DNA of 11,956 nucleotides from CAZJYI01 sp964550025. Lineage in GTDB: Bacteria > Verrucomicrobiota > Kiritimatiellia > UBA8416 > CAYOBW01. Position 1 is the stretch's first letter; each line of letters begins with the position of its first letter. The position numbers and the translations under genes are program-made. The notes under the pieces are model-generated. The model ran no database searches, had not been told where the DNA came from, and was given only the letters and a program-made list of their open reading frames with translations. The stretch lies in NCBI GenBank assembly GCA_964550025.1, contig CAZJYI010000248.1, positions 1 to 11,956 of the forward strand, in the 5' to 3' direction. This document shows, in pieces, positions 1-7,192 of the stretch.

Positions 1-36
1 GCCGGAGGGCGACGGGTGCGCCAGCGGCTCAGCCCG

Positions 37-576
37 TCAATCCACCGGCCGCCACACCGACTCGACCAGCACGGGTGCCACCGTGACTTCCCAGGCTGAG
101 AGCGTGCCACGCAGGTTATCATTCTGGCCCACCACTTCCACAATATCTTCGTCGAACATCCCTTCAATGTCCTGGTTGAGAACCGCCACTTCCACGCTGC
201 TGTTGTCCGCCAACACGTCCTGTACGAGTCCGCCATCCAGCAAGACCAGGACGCGCACGGGCTCACACTTGGGGTACACCAGCGCACCGCATGCCGGACA
301 CTCCCCGGCCGGCACGATGCGATCGAGCAGGCCGGGGATGTTGGGGACAACTCGCTTCAAACCAAGCCGGTCCCATTTCTCGGCGCAGTTGTCGCACACC
401 AGCCGTTCGGTATCGGCGTTCTCATCCAGGGCCACCCGCACGACCCGCCCCTGCTCATCACTCACGTCGAACACGGCGGTTGTTAAATCCGAACGGCGCT
501 GAATCGCCAGCGCTTGCCGGGCGGCGTCTTCCGGCGTATCGGCATCTACGTCTATCTCCCCGCAAACACGTTTCAT
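37..576 (-). CDS. Hypothetical protein with a putative two-CxxC zinc ribbon (179 aa)
   Basis: The function is unknown. The frame could start further upstream at 636, but I chose the ATG at 574-576. A strong Shine-Dalgarno sequence (GGGAGGT on the minus strand, 581-587) sits just ahead of it, and the protein then begins MKRVCGEIDVDADTPEDAAR. The first ~55 residues look like a small alpha/beta domain (acidic strand, DTPEDAA helix, then a strand VFDVSDEQGRVVRV). A putative zinc ribbon follows, C61-x2-C64 and C93-x2-C96, and the C-terminus is acidic and strand-rich. There is no signal peptide or membrane segment, so it is probably cytoplasmic. It lies 188 bp after the DUF3150 gene on the same strand. 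Small proteins starting this way are, as I recall, common beside plasmid or phage accessory genes. The gene call is secure; the role is not. Confidence 0.75.
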   Translation of the reverse strand: MKRVCGEIDVDADTPEDAARQALAIQRRSDLTTAVFDVSDEQGRVVRVALDENADTERLVCDNCAEKWDRLGLKRVVPNIPGLLDRIVPAGECPACGALVYPKCEPVRVLVLLDGGLVQDVLADNSSVEVAVLNQDIEGMFDEDIVEVVGQNDNLRGTLSAWEVTVAPVLVESVWRPVD

Positions 577-764
577 TTGCACCTCCCGTAGTATGTGGTT
601 TGGTGCCGCTGGCGCGCCTACGACAACGGAACACACGCTGTCCCTACCCCCTACGGTACTAAAGAGAAGTCTCTATAGTGACGAGGGGGGTTATGGGGGC
701 ACTGTGTGTCTTCCCGTAACGTAGACGCGCACACACTACCGGCACACTCGTGCGCGATCCACAT

Positions 765-1778
765 TCACGCCGCCAGGTTGAACCGACGCCTGCCCATCTG
801 CCCGAACCGCTCGACGACCTCCCGGGCGTCGGCCTGGGCCAGATCGCGGGCAACGTCAGCCAGGTTCTTGATGCCCTGCGTCAGCCCGACCCGTGCCTTG
901 GCGTCATCCCGGTACTCTTCGGCCGTACGCGACAAGAACTCCTGCCGTACCCGTTCAAGCTGCGTCTCCATCTCACGGTCACCCGCGAAATTGAGATCCT
1001 TGAACTGGTCGATGAACCTGACCAGTCGGTTGAGTGTTTTTTGGTGCACGCCCTTCGTTTTGCCGTCTGACATGCTCTTGAGCATCTCGTCACAGAGCTG
1101 AGCGGTCTCCTGGCGCAACGTAGCCACGCAGTCCTGTACGAACCGCTCCGTGCCCGATCGGATCTTCCGAGCTGCCTCCTGCGCCGCACGGTTGCGGGCA
1201 TCGACAACGGCCTGCTGATCGGCGGCAGCTATCAACTCCAGCTGGGATGACCCATCCGGCACTGCCACCTGGAACAGGTGCGTGCTAAACGAGAAGTAAC
1301 GGCCCATCGTCTCAACCCGTGGGAAGCTGGCTTCGATCGTTGCCACCAACCTGTCAGGGTCGGTCACGAGTTTCCGGGCCGCATCCCACCATTCTCGGGC
1401 CGCATCAATGCGCAACGATGAGTATTGGTCCATGAAACGCGTGTGTGCATCCTGAAACTCCCTCTCCAGTCCGTCCAGCTTGCCAGTCACTTCGGCCAGC
1501 TTGCTGTTGGGCAGGTAGTGGGCGATGCCGCCCAGGAACGGAAACGTGCTGCCGTCCACGAGGGCATGGGCCCTGGATTCGATCAACGCGAAGTCCTTGA
1601 GCGCCTCCTTTGGCAACAACTTCTTGTGGCCCAGGCTGATCAGCCGGTCAGTAACGTCGCCGGGGTCCAATCCGAGGTCGGCGGCCGTCAGTTTTTTGTG
1701 AGCGCGCCAATAGCGGATGCTCACGTTGACCAACACGCCTTCGCGGGTCAGCACGTTGAGTAGCTGGTTGTCGTTCAT
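765..1778 (-). CDS. DUF3150-family protein (337 aa)
   Basis: I recognise this as a probable DUF3150 protein, a family of unknown function carried mainly by plasmids, phages and integrative elements. It often lies near MoxR-like ATPase and von Willebrand A-domain genes; none is visible here, though such genes could lie beyond the left edge. The supporting signature is the N-terminal half: a strand with VNVSIRYWRAHKKLTAADLG (residues ~17-36), then a K-rich LGHKKLLPKEALKDF stretch, GSTFPFLGG and an REWWDAARKL helix. The rest is mostly long charged helices, probably coiled coil (residues ~190-325). There is no signal peptide. The ATG at 1776-1778 has an AGGAG about 8 bases upstream. The gene may form a unit with the zinc-ribbon gene downstream (37-576). 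Regulation may involve the inverted repeat at 1859-1877. The gene is secure; the family name is moderately sure. Confidence 0.8.
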   Translation of the reverse strand: MNDNQLLNVLTREGVLVNVSIRYWRAHKKLTAADLGLDPGDVTDRLISLGHKKLLPKEALKDFALIESRAHALVDGSTFPFLGGIAHYLPNSKLAEVTGKLDGLEREFQDAHTRFMDQYSSLRIDAAREWWDAARKLVTDPDRLVATIEASFPRVETMGRYFSFSTHLFQVAVPDGSSQLELIAAADQQAVVDARNRAAQEAARKIRSGTERFVQDCVATLRQETAQLCDEMLKSMSDGKTKGVHQKTLNRLVRFIDQFKDLNFAGDREMETQLERVRQEFLSRTAEEYRDDAKARVGLTQGIKNLADVARDLAQADAREVVERFGQMGRRRFNLAA

Positions 1779-1858
1779 CGTCTGTGTCTCCTGTGCTTCG
1801 GGCTGACGCCCGGTGTTCGTGCTTGCCGAAGTTCTCTGAAAACGTAGTATGTTCGTAT

Positions 1859-1877
1859 GGGGCGTACATCACGCCCC
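1859..1877. promoter_or_regulatory. GC-rich inverted repeat, possible operator upstream of the DUF3150 gene
   Basis: GGGGCGT, a 5-base spacer and ACGCCCC form a perfect 7-bp inverted repeat about 80 bp upstream of the DUF3150 start. On the minus strand it is followed directly by CATACgaaCATACT. The last six bases (CATACT) match a -10 hexamer at four of six positions. A repressor-type site overlapping a minus-strand promoter is a reasonable reading, but no good -35 is visible and the binding protein is unknown. Confidence 0.4.
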
Positions 1878-1948
1878 CGAGGAGGATCTGCCGATACAGA
1901 TTTGAGCTGAAACTGAACAACTGATTTCTGCGATTTTGCAGTAGTCGC

Positions 1949-2063
1949 CCTGTCCAAAGCCGCCAACTTGACTAATGGGGAACGACGCTGACGAAACCGC
2001 GCCCGGTGTGGGCGCGGCGTTCGTCTTGTCTTCCCCATGCGGTCTTGGCGGCCCGTGGACAGG
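1949..2063. repeat. Long imperfect inverted repeat, about 115 nt hairpin, possible structured RNA
   Basis: By hand the two arms pair almost end to end around a GGTGT loop (2005-2009). The segments are 1949-1956 with 2056-2063, 1959-1966 with 2045-2052, 1970-1973 with 2041-2044 (one G-U), 1975-1982 with 2031-2038, 1984-1986 with 2028-2030, 1990-1995 with 2020-2025 and 1997-2004 with 2010-2017. That is about 45 base pairs, broken only by small bulges and internal loops. It lies in the divergent gap between the DUF3150 gene and the CxxC protein gene. It could be a structured small RNA, a long leader hairpin, a miniature mobile element or a cruciform acting as an origin or protein-binding site. 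On the plus strand it is followed by a weak hairpin and six T, which would suit an RNA read rightwards. I know of no named family that matches. Confidence 0.75.
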
Positions 2064-2071
2064 AGATGAGC

Positions 2072-2091
2072 GGCGTCGCGCCTCCTTTTTT
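2072..2091 (+). terminator. Possible weak intrinsic terminator after the long hairpin
   Basis: GGCG-TCG-CGCC (2072-2082) is a perfect but short 4-bp stem, followed after TCC by six T (2086-2091). AGGA at 2061-2064 can also pair with TCCT at 2083-2086, at the cost of the outermost pairs of the long hairpin. The T run makes a rightward transcript end plausible, but the stem is short, so the call is tentative. Confidence 0.35.
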
Positions 2092-2156
2092 GTGTCGGAA
2101 GTTCGGGAATCGACGGTGGGCGCGTAGGCTGACTCTATAGCTGTGGGAGGTCTGCC

Positions 2157-3965
2157 GTGGCCGATAAACAAGTTCTGCTGGCACTTTTCTTTGCCGTTAC
2201 AGCGGCGATCGCCGTCGATGCCCAGTTGACTCTTGAAGAACGCGCTTGGCAAGATGCACTGCGGAAGGCCAAGTCCGACGTTACTGATCTGAATAAGCTG
2301 GCTGCTGTCGTTAGGGCGAGCCGCGATGTCCCAGGCGATAAGGCCGAAGCCATTTCGGCAGCCATATATGCGGCAGGGTGCGCAACCGCCGGACGCATGG
2401 ACCCAGCTCGGAAAGCACTGGATGCATTGGGGGAGATGGGCAAAGCGGAAACCTACACCAAACGCCTCACGTCGGATGCTCTTTTGAAGCCATGCAATGC
2501 GTGCGGCGGTGACAGTAAGATTCTACGTCAGTGCTCACGCTGCGGGGGAAACGGGCTCTGCAAGGCGTGCGTAGGTGCCGGCCGCCGTACTGTACCCAGT
2601 TTCTCTGGCACTCGCAATGTCCTGTGCACCGCGTGCCGCCAGACCGGCAAGTGCCCAACGTGCAAAGGCCATAAGACGACTGCCGCGACGTGTCGGAGAT
2701 GCGAAGGCAAGGGCAAGGTCCTTTCCGAAGCGCGTGTACGTGGTCTCTGCATGAAGCTTCTGGAAGAGGCGTTGGGAAGTTGCTCCGACAAACGGTTCAC
2801 CCGTGACAAGAGTCATGTTCCACCCACGAAACCAATCACGCCAGCAACCCCGCGTGTCGTTGCGTCTACCGCGACAGGGAATGGCCTGCCTCCGCACGCA
2901 CGACAAGAATCAGAGAATCTGCGCCCGGTTAACTCCGAACAGCAGACACTGCAGCCTGGGCCCCATGCCGCCAGCGGCGACGGAACGCGAACTGAGCGAG
3001 GGAGACGGGAATGGATGATACGTGTGCTAGCAGAGGATCCCGATAGCGGCCCGGCCGAAATCTACGGTCGCCCTTTTGGATTCATGCCTGCTGGTCAAGG
3101 TCTGCCGACTGGTTTTAGGAAAAGCCGGTGGCGATGGCCAAAGAACAAGGTCGCTGCCGTCGTTGGTCCAGGTGCACAACACACCAAGAGGTCAGGATCC
3201 GACATGATAAGTGTCTATCATGATCGCGTTCGCGAATCGTACTGCATCAGCGACGAGGCCGGACTGTACGCCGTGGTCGTTAACTACCCAACATCAGAAG
3301 GCAAGAGTCTGATGGCGGCTTTGGTGGCCAAGTACGGAAAGGTACCGGCAAGCAACATCAGGAGCTACGTAGAACCCGGCGCTGCTGGTCGAGGACTGAC
3401 CAGTGTATTGGAGACTCACTGGCTCAACGCGACCACACACGTAAAACTAGTCTCCAAGAGCAGCACTCATAGCACTGGTGTGACGTACCTGCGTGTCACG
3501 TTCGAGGACCGACGGGAGCTCAACGCTCGATGGAACAAGGCACTGATTCGTTTCCTGCAGTCCACAATACCGGATTTCGGCCGGAAACCGTTATACTCGG
3601 CACTCACTTGGGGCATCAGCCTGAAGCAAGCCAAATCAATCAAGCATGACGGGAAATTGATCTTTGCGGGATGGCAACAGAACCGGCCAAAGAATGACGT
3701 TACTTCCCTCTACCTGCTGGATCCCTGGAGGGATAACAGGGCGCTGTATTTTCAGAAGGATAAGGGACTCCTAGCTTGCACGAGCGAGATGTCGGCCCAA
3801 CATCTGGCGGGCGGCCTGCGCACGCTGTTTATTCTCCAGACCCTATGTTGTTCTTCCTCCTGTTCATCGTTGCTCTTCCGTTCTGTCGTGAGGTTGATTC
3901 GCCACCCAGCATGCAGCCAGAAGGTTGGGTTTCCCTGGAGGCCATCGCCGAACACCTCGACGTGA
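2157..3965 (+). CDS. Putative exported protein with six CxxC motifs, DnaJ zinc-finger-like; 3' end uncertain
   Basis: The start is GTG with a good GGGAGG six bases upstream; no better start is visible. Residues 1-23 look like a signal peptide (K4, then a hydrophobic LLALFFAVTAAIAV and a VDA/Q cleavage site), so the protein should be exported. Residues ~113-182 carry six CxxC pairs (C113/116, 126/129, 135/138, 157/160, 166/169, 179/182), several followed by G-x-G. This is the style of the DnaJ cysteine-rich zinc domain, which normally has four; no J domain is present. A linker rich in P, T and S (~215-280) leads to an unrecognised tryptophan- and lysine-rich domain (~285-550). The last ~45 residues are unusual (a C/S-rich LCCSSSCSSLLF stretch, then basic) and overlap the next gene by 55 bp. 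The true C-terminus may have been lost and this tail read from a junction. The N-terminal call is good; the function is unknown. Confidence 0.7.
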   Translation: MADKQVLLALFFAVTAAIAVDAQLTLEERAWQDALRKAKSDVTDLNKLAAVVRASRDVPGDKAEAISAAIYAAGCATAGRMDPARKALDALGEMGKAETYTKRLTSDALLKPCNACGGDSKILRQCSRCGGNGLCKACVGAGRRTVPSFSGTRNVLCTACRQTGKCPTCKGHKTTAATCRRCEGKGKVLSEARVRGLCMKLLEEALGSCSDKRFTRDKSHVPPTKPITPATPRVVASTATGNGLPPHARQESENLRPVNSEQQTLQPGPHAASGDGTRTERGRREWMIRVLAEDPDSGPAEIYGRPFGFMPAGQGLPTGFRKSRWRWPKNKVAAVVGPGAQHTKRSGSDMISVYHDRVRESYCISDEAGLYAVVVNYPTSEGKSLMAALVAKYGKVPASNIRSYVEPGAAGRGLTSVLETHWLNATTHVKLVSKSSTHSTGVTYLRVTFEDRRELNARWNKALIRFLQSTIPDFGRKPLYSALTWGISLKQAKSIKHDGKLIFAGWQQNRPKNDVTSLYLLDPWRDNRALYFQKDKGLLACTSEMSAQHLAGGLRTLFILQTLCCSSSCSSLLFRSVVRLIRHPACSQKVGFPWRPSPNTST

Positions 3966-4099
3966 GCCAGGATACGGTCCGACGCCGAATCAAGAACGAG
4001 GGCATGCCGGCCCATAAGATTGGCCGGCTGTGGAAGTTCAAAATATCAGAAGTAGACGAGTGGGTCCACACACAGGGGGCACGCGGCAAGCGCCGGTAG
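3911..4099 (+). CDS. Excisionase-type helix-turn-helix DNA-binding protein (62 aa)
   Basis: A small MerR/excisionase-like winged helix-turn-helix protein that almost fills the reading frame. WVSLEAIAEHLDVSQDTVRR is the helix-turn-helix. MPAHKIGRLWKFKISEVDEW is the typical wing and last helix of the excisionase-family DNA-binding domain. I chose the ATG at 3911 because the domain starts right after it. The ribosome site is poor, and an in-frame ATG at 3845 would add a hydrophobic MLFFLLFIVALPF stretch that does not fit a cytoplasmic DNA-binding protein. The gene begins inside the 3' end of the preceding frame and stops 27 bp before the restriction gene. Such small proteins often precede restriction genes of this kind, where they could act as a controller or as a DNA-binding subunit; which applies here is not shown. 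Confidence 0.8.
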   Translation: MQPEGWVSLEAIAEHLDVSQDTVRRRIKNEGMPAHKIGRLWKFKISEVDEWVHTQGARGKRR

Positions 4100-4126
4100 A
4101 CCACGGCGAAAGGAGGAGGGCGGACA

Positions 4127-7100
4127 ATGGCGAATGCGTTCTTCGACCATCCCATTCTGAACTCGCCCTACGACTACCCGGCCCGCCACTGGCAACTTGA
4201 TGCTGACGGCCAGCCCACCCAGAAGATCGTCGAACAGCGCCGCCGCGCCGAGTTCATCACGCCGATCCCCAAGCCGAAGAAGCGCAAGAAGGGGTCCGAC
4301 AAGCAGCAGGAGCTGGTGCTTGATGAGGGCAAGGGTCTCTCCACCGCCGAGCAGCAATACGACCCCACATCCGCTATCAACAGGGTCCGTGGACACCTTG
4401 ACAAGTGGCGCGAGATTCCTGACCAGAGTCAATGGCGCGTGACTCCCGAGACAGCTCGTCTGCTGCAGCACTGGCGACATCATCCGTTCAGCAGCTACCG
4501 CCCATTCTTCTGCCAGCTTGAGGCCGTGGAAACTGCGATATGGCTGACAGAAGTTGCGCCGTCTATCGGTGGACCGGGCCGCGCCTTCCTCGACCACCTC
4601 ATCGGCGCGAACGAACAGGCAAACCCCGAACTTCTGCGCGTGGCACTGAAACTCGCGACAGGTGCGGGTAAGACAACTGTCATGGCAATGCTCATTGCCT
4701 GGCAGACAATCAACGCGGTTAGGCGTCCGGGCAGCAAGCGTTTCAGCCGTGGTTTCCTCGTCGTTACGCCTGGGATCACCATTCGGGATCGCCTCCGCGT
4801 CCTGCAACCGAACGATCCCGACAGCTACTATCGCAGCCGCGAGTTGGTTCCCAACGACATGCTTCCGGAGATCGACCGCGCGCGCATTGTGATCACCAAC
4901 TTCCACGCTTTCAAACTGCGTGAGACCATGAATATCTCCAAGGGTGGCCGCGCCCTTCTGCAAGGCCGAGAAGGCCAGGCCGTGGAGACCACCGAAACAG
5001 AAGGCCAGATGTTGCAGCGTGTCATGCCCGAACTCATGGGCATGAAGAGCATCATGGTTCTGAACGATGAGGCCCATCACTGCTACAGGGAGCGCCAGCG
5101 CGACGACAACGATGTCCCATTGAAGGGCGACGAGCGGAAAGAGGCCGAGCAGAACAACGAGGCGGCAAGGCTCTGGATTTCCGGTCTCGAAGCGGTACAG
5201 CGCAAGCTGGGTATCGCCAGAGTGACGGATCTTTCGGCTACTCCGTTCTTTCTGAGCGGGTCGGGCTATGCCGAGGGCACACTCTTCCCATGGACCATGT
5301 GTGATTTCTCCCTGATGGACGCAATTGAATGCGGGATTGTGAAACTGCCCCGTGTTCCCATTGCTGACAATATCCCCGGCAATGAGATGCCGAAGTTCAG
5401 AAACCTCTGGGAGCATATCAGGACTCGCATGCCCAAGAAGGGACGGGGCAAGGCGAAGACTCTTGATCCATTGAGCCTGCCGGTTGAACTGCAAACGGCG
5501 CTTGAAGCTCTCTACGGGCACTACGAGAAGACGTTTGACCTCTGGGAGAAAGCGGGTGTCCGCGTGCCGCCTTGCTTCATTGTCGTCTGCAACAACACAT
5601 CCACATCGAAACTGGTCTATGACTACATGTCCGGGTTCCACCGCGAAAACGATGATGGCAGCACGACTCTGGTGAACGGCCGCCTTCCTCTGTTCAGGAA
5701 CTTCCAGGAGGAGACCGGAAACCAACTAGCGATCCCACATACCCTTCTGATTGACAGTGTGCAGCTCGAATCGGGCGAGGCGCTGGACAAGAACTTCCGC
5801 AAGATGGCCGCCGATGAGATCGAGCGTTTCAGGCGCGATATCATCGAGCGAACCGGGGATCGCCACCAGGCCGAGAACATCACGGACCAAGACCTGTTGC
5901 GGGAGGTAATGAATACAGTCGGCAAAGAGGGGCGACTGGGCGGCGCGATACGTTGCGTCGTGTCTGTTGGGATGCTGACCGAGGGATGGGACGCCAACAC
6001 GGTGACACATGTCCTCGGCGTGCGGGCATTCAGCACACAGCTCCTGTGTGAGCAGGTCATCGGGAGAGCGCTTCGCCGCCAGTCGTACGAGGTCAATGAA
6101 GCCGACCTCTTCGCCGTCGAATACGCTGACGTGCTGGGAATACCCTTTGATTTCACGGCCAAACCCGTCATCTCTCCGCCACAGCCACCGCGTGAGAGCA
6201 TTCATGTCCACGCCGTTCGCCCGGACCGCGACGCACTGGAAATCACCTTCCCGCGCGTGCAGGGCTACCGCGTGGAATTGCCGGAGGAACGCGTGACGGC
6301 CAAGTTCTCGGCGGACTCCGTCCTTGAACTGACACCCGACCTCGTCGGTCCGTCCGTTACCAAGAACCAGGGCATCATCGGTGAGACGGTTGATCTCAGT
6401 CTTGAGCACCTAGGCGACATGCGTCAGTCCACGATTCTCTTCAATCTCACGCGTCGCCTACTCGAGACGAAATGGCGAGATCCCGGAGACGAGCCGAAAC
6501 TTCACTTGTTCGGACAGCTCAAACGCATCGCTAAGCAGTGGATCAACGAGTGCCTTGTCTGCAAGGGTGGAACCTATCCCGCGCAGCTCATGTACCAGGA
6601 ACTCGCCGACATGGCCTGCGAACGCATCACTGCAGCGATTACGGTTTCCATGGGCGACGGACGACCCATCAAAGCCGTGCTCGACCCGTACAACCCGACC
6701 GGCTCGACGATTCACGTCAACTTCAACACATCGAAAGAGTCGCGCTGGGAAACGGATGCCTCGCGTTGCCATATCAACTGGGTCGTTCTGGATAGCGATT
6801 GGGAAGCGGAGCTCTGCCGCGTTGCGGAGAGCCATCCCAAGGTGAAGGCCTACGCCAAGAACCACAATCTCGGGTTGGAAGTGCCATATCGGTACGGCTC
6901 CGAGATGCGGACGTACATCCCCGATTTCATCGTTCGCGTGGATGATGGTCATGGTGACGAGGATCTACTGAACCTTGTCGTTGAGATCAAGGGCTACCGC
7001 GGCGAGGACGCCAAGGACAAGAAGAACACGATGGAAGCCTACTGGATTCCCGGCGTGAACAACCACGGTACCTATGGGCGCTGGGCCTTTGCCGAGTTCA

Positions 7101-7192
7101 CTGATGTGTACGAGATCCAGTCTGATTTCGAATCTCGGGTTGAATCCGAGTTCAACAAGATGATCGCAGCCGCTACGGGGGGCCAGGCATGA
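4127..7192 (+). CDS. Type III-like restriction subunit, helicase plus C-terminal nuclease (1021 aa)
   Basis: An ATP-dependent DNA translocase-endonuclease resembling the Res subunit of type III restriction systems, probably the group annotated as the BPTD_3080 family. In order: an N-terminal region (1-150); Walker A in ATGAGKTT (~177-184); LVVTPGITIRDRL; Walker B and DEAH at 314-317 (LNDEAHH); motif III SATP at 370-373; TEGWDAN at 618-624; and motif VI EQVIGRALRR at 642-651. A PD-(D/E)xK nuclease follows, with D933 (IPDFIV) and E953-I-K955 (VVEIKG). All the key residues of both engines are present, so it should be able to hydrolyse ATP and cut DNA. A GGAGGAGG sits just before the ATG. Its stop codon overlaps the start of a 55-codon frame (ATGA at 7189), implying translational coupling to the NYN gene. 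The DNA target would be set by the methyltransferase partner encoded downstream, which appears shortened. Confidence 0.92.
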   Translation: MANAFFDHPILNSPYDYPARHWQLDADGQPTQKIVEQRRRAEFITPIPKPKKRKKGSDKQQELVLDEGKGLSTAEQQYDPTSAINRVRGHLDKWREIPDQSQWRVTPETARLLQHWRHHPFSSYRPFFCQLEAVETAIWLTEVAPSIGGPGRAFLDHLIGANEQANPELLRVALKLATGAGKTTVMAMLIAWQTINAVRRPGSKRFSRGFLVVTPGITIRDRLRVLQPNDPDSYYRSRELVPNDMLPEIDRARIVITNFHAFKLRETMNISKGGRALLQGREGQAVETTETEGQMLQRVMPELMGMKSIMVLNDEAHHCYRERQRDDNDVPLKGDERKEAEQNNEAARLWISGLEAVQRKLGIARVTDLSATPFFLSGSGYAEGTLFPWTMCDFSLMDAIECGIVKLPRVPIADNIPGNEMPKFRNLWEHIRTRMPKKGRGKAKTLDPLSLPVELQTALEALYGHYEKTFDLWEKAGVRVPPCFIVVCNNTSTSKLVYDYMSGFHRENDDGSTTLVNGRLPLFRNFQEETGNQLAIPHTLLIDSVQLESGEALDKNFRKMAADEIERFRRDIIERTGDRHQAENITDQDLLREVMNTVGKEGRLGGAIRCVVSVGMLTEGWDANTVTHVLGVRAFSTQLLCEQVIGRALRRQSYEVNEADLFAVEYADVLGIPFDFTAKPVISPPQPPRESIHVHAVRPDRDALEITFPRVQGYRVELPEERVTAKFSADSVLELTPDLVGPSVTKNQGIIGETVDLSLEHLGDMRQSTILFNLTRRLLETKWRDPGDEPKLHLFGQLKRIAKQWINECLVCKGGTYPAQLMYQELADMACERITAAITVSMGDGRPIKAVLDPYNPTGSTIHVNFNTSKESRWETDASRCHINWVVLDSDWEAELCRVAESHPKVKAYAKNHNLGLEVPYRYGSEMRTYIPDFIVRVDDGHGDEDLLNLVVEIKGYRGEDAKDKKNTMEAYWIPGVNNHGTYGRWAFAEFTDVYEIQSDFESRVESEFNKMIAAATGGQA

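Noticed and set aside
577..636. Upstream ATG at 634-636 as the start of the first minus-strand gene
   Set aside because: The 20 extra residues look non-coding, and a strong Shine-Dalgarno sequence lies inside them at the right distance from the ATG at 574-576.
587..1852. CGTAGTATGT repeated upstream of both minus-strand genes (587-596 and 1843-1852)
   Set aside because: As a shared -10 it fails, because the first copy directly abuts the ribosome site of its gene. Several shared 10-mers are expected by chance in 12 kb.
1949..2063. Integron attC site or retron RNA
   Set aside because: The ends CCTGTCCA and TGGACAGG are not attC core sites, and there is no reverse transcriptase nearby to support a retron.
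4046..5725. A 559-codon open frame on the minus strand
   Set aside because: It lies antisense to the restriction gene, whose motifs are unambiguous. Long antisense frames are normal in GC-rich coding DNA, and the translation shows no domain.
5726..6409. A 227-codon minus-strand frame
   Set aside because: It is antisense to the helicase motifs of the restriction subunit, with no recognisable domain.
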